Positions 43,458-52,229 are shown, numbered from the stretch's first letter. The stretch: DNA of 64,000 bases from JADFRG01 sp036986135 (GCA_036986135.1 BTQZ01000003.1:1-64000), one strand, 5' to 3'. Notes: generated by a model from the sequence alone, not told the origin. Made by a program: numbers and translations.

Positions 43458-44462
43458 CTAGATCAAGCGTGCCACTGGCCTAAGAGCATCAAGCCTGGCC
43501 TGCGGAAGACCGGGCGCCGCACCCATCGCATACAGCGCGCCGGCGCCCTCAATCGCGAGCGAGGCGGAGACGCTCCCTCTCAGGCCGGCCTCAAACACGT
43601 CATCGGTTTCGCTCAGGCCCACCAGGAAGCCGCCGCAAAAAGCGTCTCCGGCGCCCGTAACGTCCACTACCCTAGCCGGGTAGGCTGGAATATGCCAACG
43701 TCGACGATTTTCTTGATCCCAAAGGTACAATCCGGCGCCACCTCGTTTGATGCCCACGATTGGGCAACCCAACTCAGACAGGCTCTCGGCCATCTCCCAG
43801 AGATCGGGCGGCCGCGGCTGAAAGTAAGATCGGACCTCTGACTCACTGGGCAGAAAGGCCCGTAGGCCCCTCAAAAGGTCAGGCAACTCCTTTCGAAAAT
43901 CGGGCTCCATGTATCGGACAGAGGGATCCACTGTTACCAAGCCGACTCCCAGTTCGCGCAATCGCGCGGGGATGATGCTGTGAGTGAGATAGTCTCCCGG
44001 CGCAATGTGAGCAGCGGCCGCCTTGCCCGCGAAATCCGGGAGGTCCTTCGGCCGCACGGCGAGCGGTCCGTATCTATCCTTGGACCGCTGTCCCTCGGTC
44101 GAGGAGATGTAGTCAACAAGTGCTTTTGGCAGGGGAAGCCCCACTCGCTGGTAATGTAGGTTGGGGCTCGTATCAACTCGATCCTCCAGAGTGAGGTAGG
44201 CATAGAAGGTTCGGGTGTCCTGCGGATCGGGAAGCACTGTAACCCCACCGACATCCAGCCCCGCACGCGCAATCTCTTCCAGCCACTGGGGGGGGAAGTT
44301 AGATCCGACGCGGCCTACTAAGCCGACCGAATTGGACCACAAAGCGGCCCCGGCTGCTGCATATACAGCGTTGCCGCCGAGCACGCCCGATCGAGCCTGA
44401 CCATAGTGGGTGATACAATAATCTTCTCGTAGCCCTCCGATGATGAGGTAACGGACGGACAT
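43458..44462 (-). CDS. PfkB family carbohydrate/nucleoside kinase
   Basis: From the ATG at 44462 the 334-residue protein shows LGGNAVYAAAGAALW near the N-terminus (sugar-binding motif) and VVDVTGAGDAFCGGFLVGL (about 258-276), the PfkB signature 2 with anion hole and catalytic Asp. The substrate is not clear. The start lies 8-10 bases after a TATAAT, so the message is probably leaderless. It is divergent from the SIS-domain gene, and the M20 peptidase follows directly. Confidence 0.9.
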   Translation of the reverse strand: MSVRYLIIGGLREDYCITHYGQARSGVLGGNAVYAAAGAALWSNSVGLVGRVGSNFPPQWLEEIARAGLDVGGVTVLPDPQDTRTFYAYLTLEDRVDTSPNLHYQRVGLPLPKALVDYISSTEGQRSKDRYGPLAVRPKDLPDFAGKAAAAHIAPGDYLTHSIIPARLRELGVGLVTVDPSVRYMEPDFRKELPDLLRGLRAFLPSESEVRSYFQPRPPDLWEMAESLSELGCPIVGIKRGGAGLYLWDQENRRRWHIPAYPARVVDVTGAGDAFCGGFLVGLSETDDVFEAGLRGSVSASLAIEGAGALYAMGAAPGLPQARLDALRPVARLI

Positions 44463-44469
44463 CCCCCGC

Positions 44470-44475
44470 ATTATA
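44470..44475 (-). promoter_or_regulatory. -10 element for the PfkB-family gene, overlapping the divergent gene's promoter space
   Basis: The minus strand reads TATAAT; its last bases overlap an upstream ATG. Transcription would start about at the ATG at 44462, making a leaderless mRNA. On the plus strand the same bases include TATACT. No strong -35 was found for either direction. Confidence 0.45.
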
Positions 44476-44480
44476 CTGAC

Positions 44481-45566
44481 TTGCCCACGTCACTAGACCT
44501 TCAGTCAGCAGCAGCATCCCAATTCATCCGGCAGTTTTGGCCTAAGGCCAGAAAAAACGCCTCGCGCATTCTCATGTCGGATTTCCGCGAAATCATCCTC
44601 TGCGGCTGCGGAGACTCACACCACGCGGCCTACGCCCTATCCTATGCGCTCGCAAATTGGACCGGCCAACCCGTGCAAGGACTGCACGCCATGGAAGCCT
44701 CACGATACGTGATTCCCCGATCGATCGGTGAACATCTCTTAGTAGTCGGAATTTCCGCCTCCGGAGAAACCGCCCGCACGATTGAGGCCGTTCGGCTTGC
44801 ACAGGACCTTGGGGCGCACACGCTGGGGATCACCGCCGATTCGGACAGCACTCTCGCCGCAACGGTCGATCAAACATTCGCGCTCGATTTGCCGAGGCAA
44901 GCGGAAGGTCCAGGGCTGACCAGCTACCTGGCAGCGCTCCTGGCCGGATATGCGCTGGGAGCCCAGATGTCCGGGGGCAAGCTTGAGGAACAGATCAACG
45001 AAACCATTCGTGGAGTACCTGAAGCGCTATCTGAATGGACGGAAGGCGAATCCGCGTCCGGGCACGACTTCGCGCAGCAAATCGATCCTACCCAGCCGCT
45101 CCTGTTCTTGGCCTCAGGGCCCGCACGTGGGGCGGCGATGTTTGCGGCGGCGAAGGTTATTGAGGCTGCGGGCCAACCCGCAATGGCTCAGGACGCCGAG
45201 GAATGGGCCCATCTGGAGTACTTTAGCGAACCTTCTTCACTACCGGTGTGGTTGCTATGCGCCGCTGGTCGCGCATCGGAGCGCGAGCTTGAAATCGTAC
45301 ATGCGGCCCGACAAATCGGCCGAAAGCTGATCCTCAGCGAATGGAGATATGGCTCGGACTCGCTGCGCGAGGATCTGAGCCCGCTGGCTTTATGGGCTGG
45401 GCCAGTAGCTTATGCGAATTCCCTGATGGATCGGATTGACGAGATACCATTTCGCGGATTCGGCGGCGGCCGCAGCCGCGCAGAGGGTGGGGGAGCGAGT
45501 CGCATCCGATCCAGCGCCCAGCTCCATTCGCTTAAGGATCTCAGCAATTTTGACCCGCTGAACTAA
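44481..45566 (+). CDS. Double SIS-domain sugar isomerase-like protein
   Basis: The 361-residue protein contains two SIS domains, like the isomerase half of GlmS and AgaS/FrlB-type proteins: IILCGCGDSHHAAYAL (about 34-49), VVGISASGETARTIEAVRLA (about 89-108), then LLFLASGPARGAAMFAA and KVIEAAGQPAMAQDAEEWAH with a Glu typical of the active site. It lacks a glutaminase domain, so it probably acts on an aminosugar or glycated amino acid. Start is TTG at 44481 or slightly later. It is divergent from a PfkB-type kinase, a plausible partner. Confidence 0.85.
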   Translation: MPTSLDLQSAAASQFIRQFWPKARKNASRILMSDFREIILCGCGDSHHAAYALSYALANWTGQPVQGLHAMEASRYVIPRSIGEHLLVVGISASGETARTIEAVRLAQDLGAHTLGITADSDSTLAATVDQTFALDLPRQAEGPGLTSYLAALLAGYALGAQMSGGKLEEQINETIRGVPEALSEWTEGESASGHDFAQQIDPTQPLLFLASGPARGAAMFAAAKVIEAAGQPAMAQDAEEWAHLEYFSEPSSLPVWLLCAAGRASERELEIVHAARQIGRKLILSEWRYGSDSLREDLSPLALWAGPVAYANSLMDRIDEIPFRGFGGGRSRAEGGGASRIRSSAQLHSLKDLSNFDPLN

Positions 45567-45573
45567 AGTCTTA

Positions 45574-45602
45574 TTGATGCGCCAATCTCGCTCATGTATA
45601 AT
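45574..45602 (+). promoter_or_regulatory. Promoter for the winged-helix regulator
   Basis: TTGATG, 17 bases, then a perfect TATAAT. Predicted transcription start near 45609, 57 bases before the ATG at 45666. Confidence 0.7.
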
Positions 45603-45612
45603 GGCCAACACA

Positions 45613-45647
45613 GGCAGCGAGAAACTTCCCCGCTGCCGAGTTCTTTT
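45613..45647 (+). promoter_or_regulatory. Leader hairpin before the winged-helix regulator gene
   Basis: GGCAGCG (45613-45619) pairs with CGCTGCC (45631-45637), followed by GAGTTCTTTT. It sits within the short leader and could act as a weak terminator or a site of autoregulation. Confidence 0.4.
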
Positions 45648-45665
45648 GGCCGGGGGCCTCACTGA

Positions 45666-46331
45666 ATGACGATAGCGAAAGTCCTTCTCATCGAGAGCGG
45701 CCGGCCTAGTGCACCCTCATTCGCCTCGGCGCTCGAGAAGAAGGGCCTCGATGTCACCGTCCATCACAAAGTTGAGACAGGCATCAAAGCCGCAGCCAAA
45801 ACCTCTCCCGATGTTTTAATACTCGATGCCGCCTCGATGCGGACCAGCGGATCCCGTATGTCCCGGGCCGCGCGTGAGGATCTGGATGGCGTACCAATCA
45901 TTCTCATCTCACCGAGCGGCACCCAACCCGATCCCGGGAACGGATCCAGCGTAACGCTCGTCCAACCGTTCACTCCTCGTAAGTTAGTTAACCGTGTCAT
46001 TCGTCTCCTTCCGGGAGATGAGCGCTATGTTCTGCAGGCCGGGCCGGTTAAACTCAACCTGGCCCAACGGAAGGTTCGAGTCAATGGCAAAGAAGCGAGA
46101 CTAACTCCCAAGCAGTCAAAGCTACTCGAGCTGTTCATGCATAATCCGGGGAAGCTGTTGACCCGAAAGAAACTGATCCGAGAGATCTGGCTGACCGACT
46201 ACACCGGTGATACGAGGACACTGGATGTCCACATGAGTTGGCTGCGCCACGCGATCGAACGGAATCCTGGCAAGCCCGAGTTCCTGCACACAATCCGCGG
46301 AATGGGATATCGATTCGATCTTCCCAATTGA
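45666..46331 (+). CDS. OmpR/PhoB-type transcription factor with degenerate receiver domain
   Basis: The 221-residue protein has a receiver-like domain (1-115) and a clear C-terminal winged helix (about 122-221: ARLTPKQSKLLELFMHNPGK, then TLDVHMSWLRHAIE and TIRGMGYRF). The receiver keeps Asp54 (LILDAASM), but the acidic pair at residues 10-11 is Glu-Ser and the switch Lys is Gln (LVQPFTP). It therefore probably works without normal phosphorylation. No kinase gene is adjacent. Its own consensus promoter and a terminator make it a one-gene unit. Confidence 0.9.
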   Translation: MTIAKVLLIESGRPSAPSFASALEKKGLDVTVHHKVETGIKAAAKTSPDVLILDAASMRTSGSRMSRAAREDLDGVPIILISPSGTQPDPGNGSSVTLVQPFTPRKLVNRVIRLLPGDERYVLQAGPVKLNLAQRKVRVNGKEARLTPKQSKLLELFMHNPGKLLTRKKLIREIWLTDYTGDTRTLDVHMSWLRHAIERNPGKPEFLHTIRGMGYRFDLPN

Positions 46332-46352
46332 GAGAATCATTTACAGTGAATC

Positions 46353-46390
46353 AACGAGCGCACCGCATGCGGTGCGCTCGTTTTGATTTG
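46353..46390. terminator. Bidirectional terminator between convergent genes
   Basis: Bases 46353-46382 are a perfect 30-base palindrome (15 bp per arm, AACGAGCGCACCGCA and its complement), with T-rich sequence to the right. It lies between the stop of the winged-helix gene (46331) and the end of the minus-strand DNA methyltransferase (46411). It can terminate transcription from both sides. Confidence 0.85.
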
Positions 46391-46410
46391 CGCTGGCGAA
46401 CGAAGCTGCA

Positions 46411-47676
46411 TTATCCGACGTGTACGCGCTCCGTTACAAGACCGGTCTGTCCCTCTGCGTCGACCGCTCGCGCAGCAACCAAGTAATTCCCGGCTTCTGG
46501 ATAGGAGTGTCCGAGCCGCGTGGCGATGCGCCCCTGCTGCCAGCCTCTGACCGATTGAGTCTCACTTCGAAACATTCGGCCATCAAAGTCCCAGTCCAGC
46601 TCGAACGCCGTTAGAGCATCCAGATCGAGATCCGAGAGCCGCGCCTCTACGTCCAGATTCTGTGTCGTGAATTCGATTCTCGGTCGCAGCACATGATGAT
46701 TCTGGCTGGCCTTATCCACCCAGACGCTGAAGCCTCCCGCTTCTGGCTCGAGCAAAAGCCGGCGGCGCGTGGTATTTATGGCCACTGGGGAGACATCGCA
46801 GGCAAGCCATCTGCGGCCCAAACGTCGTGCGACGGCAATGGATGTCCCGGAACCGCAGAAAAAATCTGCTACGAGGTCGCCCGGGCTGCTCGACGCCAGT
46901 ACGATGCGCTCAAGCAGTGCCTCTGGCTTCTGAGTTGGATAGCCAGTTCGCTCACTGTGTAATCGCGCCACTACCGGGAAGTACCACCAGTCTTCCGGCA
47001 CTTTGCCGCGCGCGAGGTCCGGACGTTTGCCGAATCCGGCCTTCGGGGAGGAAAAGGTCTTGACCGTGGATGCCTGGTAGGGAACCCGCACCGCATCCGC
47101 GTTGAACGTGTACTCCTTGGATTTCGTATAGACATAGATTGTGTCGTGTTTTCGCTTGAATGCGCTCCGGATTGGAGAGGGCCCATGATAGGTCCAGATG
47201 ATCTCGTTCAAGAGATGCTCAGGGCCAAAGATCTCGTCCAGGATCACTCGGGCATAGGCCGCAGCGTGCCAATCGAGATGCAAATACAGGGTGCCGGAGT
47301 CTGCCAGCAGCGTGTGCATCAGGCGCAGTTGGCTGTAGAGCATGTTGAGATAGTCCGCACGATCGTCCCATTGATCTTGGAACCCTACGGCAGTTTTCCA
47401 GCTTTCTGGCCGGCGGGAATCTTCCGCATGGCCAGTTCGAACCCGGTACGACTTTCCGGATAGAAATGGCGGGTCTGCATAGATGAGGTCGACCTTGCCC
47501 TCATAGTCGGCCAAGAGCGCGCTCATAACCCCAAGATTCTCGCCCTGGATCAGGCGCTGATGCTCCTGCCCGGGCGTCTCTTGTAGCAAAACAGCCGCGC
47601 TTTGGATTAGCTGCAGCGGAGGGGGTATGACTGCCTGCTTGCCCTTCCATTGCAGCGCTAGCTCGTCGTTCTTCAC
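46411..47676 (-). CDS. Site-specific DNA methyltransferase (N4/N6 type), orphan, with PKD-like C-terminus
   Basis: The 421-residue protein has the catalytic motif IV DLIYADPPFLSG (about 62-73) before the SAM-binding motif I DLVADFFCGSGTSIAVA (about 265-281), the beta-class order of adenine or N4-cytosine methyltransferases. Residues about 330-421 form a beta-rich domain with FELDWDFDG and HSYPEAGNYLVAARAVDAEG, a PKD-like pattern also seen, as I recall, in some type III Mod proteins. No restriction gene is adjacent. Start is GTG overlapping the previous stop (GTGA). Confidence 0.88.
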   Translation of the reverse strand: MKNDELALQWKGKQAVIPPPLQLIQSAAVLLQETPGQEHQRLIQGENLGVMSALLADYEGKVDLIYADPPFLSGKSYRVRTGHAEDSRRPESWKTAVGFQDQWDDRADYLNMLYSQLRLMHTLLADSGTLYLHLDWHAAAYARVILDEIFGPEHLLNEIIWTYHGPSPIRSAFKRKHDTIYVYTKSKEYTFNADAVRVPYQASTVKTFSSPKAGFGKRPDLARGKVPEDWWYFPVVARLHSERTGYPTQKPEALLERIVLASSSPGDLVADFFCGSGTSIAVARRLGRRWLACDVSPVAINTTRRRLLLEPEAGGFSVWVDKASQNHHVLRPRIEFTTQNLDVEARLSDLDLDALTAFELDWDFDGRMFRSETQSVRGWQQGRIATRLGHSYPEAGNYLVAARAVDAEGQTGLVTERVHVG

Positions 47677-49007
47677 GCCTCTCCAGGTCCACGGCCAAAC
47701 TGCTCCTCCAGGATCTCTGGCAGACGAGGTTGGCCGATCTCTTCCAGATCGTAACGAACATTCTGGTACGGCTTATTGAGATCTAGCAGGTGACCCAGGT
47801 CGATCGGGGTGCCGATGATCACTACATCTGCATCGGCAGAATTGATGGTCTTCTCGAGTTCTTCCATCTGCTTTGAACCATAGCCCATCGCAGGTAGCAC
47901 CGCTCCGGTGGTGGGGTATTTTGCGTAGGTCTCCGATAGGATGCCCAGTGCATAAGGACGAGGATCCACAATCTGCTCGGCTCCGTATCGCCGGGCTGCG
48001 ATCCAGCCCGCTCCGAAGGCCATCCCTCCGTGTGTCAGAGTGGGACCGTCTTCGACCACGAGCACGCGCTTGCCACGAATCGCATCTGGATCATCGACTT
48101 GTATCGGGGAAGCGGCCTCAATGATCTCGGCCTCCGGGTTCAAGGTGGCAACGTTCTTGCGCACCGTCTCGATGTCATCTTCTGCCGCCGTATCAATCTT
48201 ATTGATGACGATCAGATCTGCAGCCCGCACGTTGGCTTCTCCCGGATGGTAGCGCAGCTCATGGCCCGGACGGTGAGGATCCACGACGACAATCCAGAGA
48301 TCGCTCCTGAAGAAGGGCAGATCGTTGTTGCCTCCATCCCAGAGAATGATATCGGCCTCTTTCTCGGCTTCTCGCAAAATTGCTTCGTAATCAACCCCTG
48401 CGTAGACCACGGCCCCCTGGGCCAGGTGCGGCTCATATTCCTCTCGCTCCTCAATACTGCACGCGTAACGGTCCAGGTCTTCGCGGCTGGCAAAGCGCTG
48501 CACCGCCTGGACTTTCAAATCACCGTAGGGCATAGGATGACGAACGACCGCTAGCTTGTGGCCGAGTTCCCGCAGGATGGCCGCTACTTTGCGGCTTGTC
48601 TGGCTCTTTCCGCTTCCCGTGCGCGCAGCACAGACCGAAACGACAGGCTTCGACGACTCAATCAGGGTCGATCCCAATCCCATTAGCCGAAAATCAGCGC
48701 CTGCGACCAGAACCCTGGAGGCGATATGCATGACGTAGGTATGCGTAATATCGCTATAGGCGAACACGACCTGCGAAATCCGCTCCGACTCGATCAATGC
48801 TTCGAGCTGGTCTTCTGGGTAGATCGGAATGCCGCTGGGGTAGGCCTCGCCGGCAAGCTCAGCAGGATAGGTCCGATCTTCGATGTTTGGGATCTGAGTG
48901 GCGGTGAAAGCCACCACTTCGTAGGCCGGATTGTCTCGGAAGTACACATTGAAGTTATGAAAGTCGCGCCCCGCGGCTCCCATGATCAGTACTCGGTCTG
49001 GCTCCAT
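47673..49007 (-). CDS. Predicted GTPase of the cyclic 2,3-diphosphoglycerate synthetase-like family
   Basis: The 444-residue protein begins with a Rossmann-like domain (VLIMGAAGRDFHNFNVYFRD), then has a P-loop in CAARTGSGKSQTSRKVA (about 124-140), WDGGNNDLPF, a guanine-specificity motif VINKID (about 265) and GPTLTHGGMAFGAGWIAARR. This order is that of COG2403/CpgS-like proteins, some of which make cyclic 2,3-diphosphoglycerate in archaea; the bacterial members are mostly uncharacterised. It lies 30 bases after argS and overlaps the methyltransferase by 4 bases. Confidence 0.85.
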   Translation of the reverse strand: MEPDRVLIMGAAGRDFHNFNVYFRDNPAYEVVAFTATQIPNIEDRTYPAELAGEAYPSGIPIYPEDQLEALIESERISQVVFAYSDITHTYVMHIASRVLVAGADFRLMGLGSTLIESSKPVVSVCAARTGSGKSQTSRKVAAILRELGHKLAVVRHPMPYGDLKVQAVQRFASREDLDRYACSIEEREEYEPHLAQGAVVYAGVDYEAILREAEKEADIILWDGGNNDLPFFRSDLWIVVVDPHRPGHELRYHPGEANVRAADLIVINKIDTAAEDDIETVRKNVATLNPEAEIIEAASPIQVDDPDAIRGKRVLVVEDGPTLTHGGMAFGAGWIAARRYGAEQIVDPRPYALGILSETYAKYPTTGAVLPAMGYGSKQMEELEKTINSADADVVIIGTPIDLGHLLDLNKPYQNVRYDLEEIGQPRLPEILEEQFGRGPGEA

Positions 49008-49037
49008 CAGAGTTCGATACTCTTCCTTCCTGCCCCG

Positions 49038-50822
49038 CTACATTCGATCCGGGGCCTCGACATCCAATAATCTCAAGCTGTTGGCAAGCGTGTGCTTGGC
49101 GGCTGCCGTCAGGCGAATTCTTGCCTCCCGTTGCTCAGATCGCAAGACGGGCACCTGGTGATAAAAGGCATGAAATGTCCTGGCAAGCTCAAAAGCATAG
49201 TTTGACATGTGGAGAGGCTTATACTCTCTGGCGGCCCGCTGTACAACCTCGGGGAATTGCGAGATGCGCTCGATCAGCTCCGATTCCATTTCGAGCAATT
49301 CGTAATCGAAGCTTGCTTCATCAGGCACGCCCTCGGACTTCCTCAAGATACTGTTGGCCCTGACATGCGCGTTCTGGATATACGGGGCCGACTGACCTTC
49401 GAAACTCAACGCTTTGTCCCAATCGAAAACGATTTCCTTCGTGTTGTCCACCGAGATCAGCGCATAGTTCAGCGCACCGAGTCCAACCTGGCGCGCGACC
49501 AGCGCGCGTTCGTCCTGGGAGAGGGAGGGATTCTTCTCACCGATGATGTCGAGCACGCGGCGCTGCGCCTCAGCGGCAACATCCATGAACAGCACCACGT
49601 TCCCCATCCGGGAAGACATCATCCCTCCGGGCAAGGTCACAAAGCCATAGGAAAGATGGTGACTTTTCTTGGCTTGCTCAAATCCCCAAAGCTCGAGAAT
49701 CTTGAATACCTGGTCGAAATGCAGGCTTTGCCGGACATCGACGACGTAGACCGACCGATCCACATCGTAGGTTTCGAATTTGCGCTTGGCCAAGGCCAGA
49801 TCCTTTGCGGAGTAGAGCGTGGTGCCATCCGACCTCAGCAGGACTGACGTGCGGTATTTTTCCCGATCCAGACCGAGCTTCTCATCAATCTTCACGAACA
49901 CCGGGCCGCTGGGTCGCTCATCCTCCGCGAGGCCCAGGGAAATGAGTTCCTCAACGATTTCCTTTGCTGGTTCATCCATTTCGCTCTCAAAGAAATAGAC
50001 GTCGATCACCGCACCCAGCATGTCGAGAATGTCGTAGAGTTCATCCAGACTCCACTCCCGCGTTCTCAGCCACAGCTCGCGAATCTCCGGGTCACCGCTG
50101 TCCCAGAGCCGGAACATCTCCCGACGCTCCGCGTCGTACTGCTCGCGTAGCTCGCGCTGCTCGCGGGTCTCATCCTCTTTAGGGGTGACCAGCGCAGAGG
50201 CTTCGTGGTAGATCCTGGCCAGCCACTGGCCCCGCTCATGGACGCCTTCGGGCTCCTGCCCGTAGTGGAATTTCTTATAAGCCCAAATACATGTCATCAC
50301 TCCTAGACCGATGTCACCCGGGTAGGAGGCTCGGACCGTCTCAAAGCCAGCGAATTCGACCAGCCTGGCGAGCGATTCTCCAAGGATGGTGTTTCTCGCA
50401 TGGCCGATGTGGAAGGAGTGGTGCGTGTTCGGCTGAGCATACTCCACCATGACCCGCTCGCCTTTTGGGTCGCCTCGGCCAAAATCCTGCTTCTGCTGCA
50501 AGACGGTGTCAACGACGCGCGTAGCGTAAGTGGCAGTGTCGAAATAGGCGTTGATGTAAGCCTTATCAGCCTGCACAAGTTCAAATGCGTCTGGCGAATC
50601 AATTTCGCGTGCCGCGAGCGCTGCGATCTCTTGGGCACGCTTTGGAACATCTGCCGCTTTCCCCTCAAGCGCTGCAGCCTGGAAAGCAATCGCCGTGCCG
50701 ACGCCCCAGCGACCTCGAAAGGGAGTGGGATTCCACTGTATCTCTTCAGGATAGGGAATGTGGGCGCGGTCCAGGACTTCCCGAAGGCTAGCAGTGAGCT
50801 CAAGGATATCCGCGTCGAACAT
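49038..50822 (-). CDS. argS: Arginyl-tRNA synthetase
   Basis: With the ATG at 50822 (MFDADILELTASLREVL) the enzyme has 594 residues. It charges tRNA-Arg in the cytoplasm. HIGH appears in NTHHSFHIGHARNTILGES (about 125); the KMSKS counterpart is degenerate (GGMMSSRMGNVV), as is usual in ArgS. The C-terminal anticodon-binding domain (DALR) ends with HTLANSLRLLDVEAPDRM. A longer reading runs into the intergenic hairpin and is rejected. The gene follows rpsT by about 100 bases. Confidence 0.95.
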   Translation of the reverse strand: MFDADILELTASLREVLDRAHIPYPEEIQWNPTPFRGRWGVGTAIAFQAAALEGKAADVPKRAQEIAALAAREIDSPDAFELVQADKAYINAYFDTATYATRVVDTVLQQKQDFGRGDPKGERVMVEYAQPNTHHSFHIGHARNTILGESLARLVEFAGFETVRASYPGDIGLGVMTCIWAYKKFHYGQEPEGVHERGQWLARIYHEASALVTPKEDETREQRELREQYDAERREMFRLWDSGDPEIRELWLRTREWSLDELYDILDMLGAVIDVYFFESEMDEPAKEIVEELISLGLAEDERPSGPVFVKIDEKLGLDREKYRTSVLLRSDGTTLYSAKDLALAKRKFETYDVDRSVYVVDVRQSLHFDQVFKILELWGFEQAKKSHHLSYGFVTLPGGMMSSRMGNVVLFMDVAAEAQRRVLDIIGEKNPSLSQDERALVARQVGLGALNYALISVDNTKEIVFDWDKALSFEGQSAPYIQNAHVRANSILRKSEGVPDEASFDYELLEMESELIERISQFPEVVQRAAREYKPLHMSNYAFELARTFHAFYHQVPVLRSEQREARIRLTAAAKHTLANSLRLLDVEAPDRM

Positions 50823-50871
50823 TGGAGGGGCTACATTTCTGAAGGAATGCGAAAAACGCAGAGTGCCAAAT

Positions 50872-50902
50872 AAAAAGACCCCGACCACCAGCATCGAGGC
50901 CC
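50872..50902 (-). terminator. Terminator-like hairpin after rpsT
   Basis: On the minus strand GGGCCTCGA and TCGGGGTCT (with G-T pairs) enclose a 9-base loop and are followed by TTTTTATTT. It lies 23 bases after the rpsT stop and about 50 before the argS start. It may set rpsT expression above that of argS. Confidence 0.55.
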
Positions 50903-50924
50903 CCGCGGGTGCGCTACGATTGAC

Positions 50925-51194
50925 CTAGCCTTTGACGAGAGCTGCGAGCTGACTCATCAATCGGCCCTTCCGTCTGGCGGCGTTCTTCGAATGAATAACG
51001 CCCTTGGCGGCTGCCCGGTCGAGCTCGCGCGCGGCCAATAGCACTGCTGCGGAGGCTGCCTCCGGATCTCCCGAGGAGAGTGCGGCTCGCGCGCTCCGCA
51101 CCTGATTGCGCGCCCGGGCACGGTCCGCCTTGTTGCGCACACGGTGTTTCTCGTTTTGGCGAATTCGTTTCTTAGCGGATCTTGTGTTTGCCAA
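50925..51194 (-). CDS. rpsT: 30S ribosomal protein S20
   Basis: The 89-residue basic helical protein shows the S20 pattern: MANTRSAKKRIRQNEKHRVR at the N-terminus and HSKNAARRKGRLMSQLAAL near the C-terminus. It binds 16S rRNA early in assembly. The start codon is TTG at 51194, as often seen for autoregulated rpsT. It heads a minus-strand series with argS. Confidence 0.95.
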   Translation of the reverse strand: MANTRSAKKRIRQNEKHRVRNKADRARARNQVRSARAALSSGDPEAASAAVLLAARELDRAAAKGVIHSKNAARRKGRLMSQLAALVKG

Positions 51195-51240
51195 TCGTTA
51201 TTCCAGTCTGCACGCTTGAGTACGCGCAATCCAGCGTGTC

Positions 51241-51269
51241 ATTTTAGCGTAGTGAGGGTGGAATGTCTA
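51241..51269 (-). promoter_or_regulatory. Promoter for rpsT-argS
   Basis: On the minus strand TAGACA, 17 bases, then TAAAAT. It lies 47 bases before the rpsT start codon. Confidence 0.55.
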
Positions 51270-51640
51270 GAGAGCGTATTCATTCCCGCGCTGAAGTCAC
51301 CGTTCATCAGGTGCGGCACGAGTTCATCTTCGGTGGCCAACTCACCTTCTGGGCCTTTGACCCCGCCCACGCCGGCCAGGGCGACCAGACGGCCGTCTTG
51401 CAGCGCCCATATTCGAGCAATATTCATCCCCTACGGAATCGCCAGGGGCAGGGTAGAGGCGGAGCGCGGCGCGTTGGATCTCTCCCGTTATGATTTTACA
51501 GCGGGTTGGGCGCGGGAACACAGCAGGCGCATGCTGGCGCAGAGTTGGGGTGTGGTGGAAGCTCGCGTGACGCGCCCAATAGACATAACAATACTGTGTG
51601 CCATTGGTGACTGTGGTGTCGGTGAATACGCCCGGTGATG
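51270..51640. other. Degenerate stretch with unidentified coding remnants
   Basis: No intact gene is present. On the plus strand about 51430-51580 reads EAERGALDLSRYDFTAGWAR and onward without a start or matching end, which looks like a piece of a real protein I cannot name. The opposite strand is open at 51239-51427 with a plausible but unrecognised peptide. It is the left end of a 1.8-kb run of gene fragments. Confidence 0.4.
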
Positions 51641-51885
51641 GGGTCGCTGCCGTAGCACCACCGGCAAGTACACATCATAACTAGCCGCCCGTGGCGTCAG
51701 GCTGGGTGTGTTGTGTTCCATGATGATGCCGCCTACTAGTTCACCATCTACATACCCTTCCACGGCCACCTGAACCAGGTCCCCCTCTAGCATCTCGCTG
51801 CCGGGGTAGAGCGTCAATGTCGCCGTCGCCACTTCACTGGCGGCCAGCAGGGCATCAATCTCATTAACAGATAGCTGCCGTTGCC
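51630..51885 (-). pseudogene. Fragment of a secreted protein ending in YDVYLPVVLR
   Basis: The minus strand reads LSVNEIDALLAASEVATATL, then MLEGDLVQVAVEGYVDGELV, then RAASYDVYLPVVLR. A terminal YLPxVLR/YLPLV tail is common in Chloroflexota surface proteins. There is no start codon or upstream body; beyond 51890 the sequence belongs to a TPR fragment on the other strand. Confidence 0.5.
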
Positions 51886-51894
51886 CTGGAAGGA

Positions 51895-52185
51895 TTGGCA
51901 ACGAGAGCTGAAGCAGAAGGTGATCTACTGGCCGCTCGAAATTACATCCAGGAAGGTCTCGATTATTCGCAGGCATTGGGTCAAATGCATCGAATCCGTG
52001 ATTTCCCAAAAAGCCTAGGGCGCATCGCTTATCAATCAGGCCAAACTGAACGAGCCAGAGGTTACTTTCAGCGCAGCCTGAACCTGATCGAGCAACATGG
52101 CTATCGGGCCAATTCGGGAAGAGTACTGACCAATCTAGGCATTCTGGAAAGAGACAGGGGTGACTGTGAGGCGGCTTTAAAGAGG
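51895..52185 (+). pseudogene. Tetratricopeptide-repeat protein fragment
   Basis: About 95 residues on the plus strand show TPR helices: AARNYIQEGLDYSQALGQM, LGRIAYQSGQTERARGYFQR and VLTNLGILERDRGDCEAAL. This resembles the repeat part of large LuxR/AfsR-type or CHAT proteins. The frame stops soon after and runs into an IS256 remnant on the opposite strand. It has neither a proper start nor a complete domain. Confidence 0.6.
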
Positions 52186-52229
52186 CGATTGCGGAAGGGT
52201 TGAAGGTGGACCTGCCACAAGGTTGCAGA

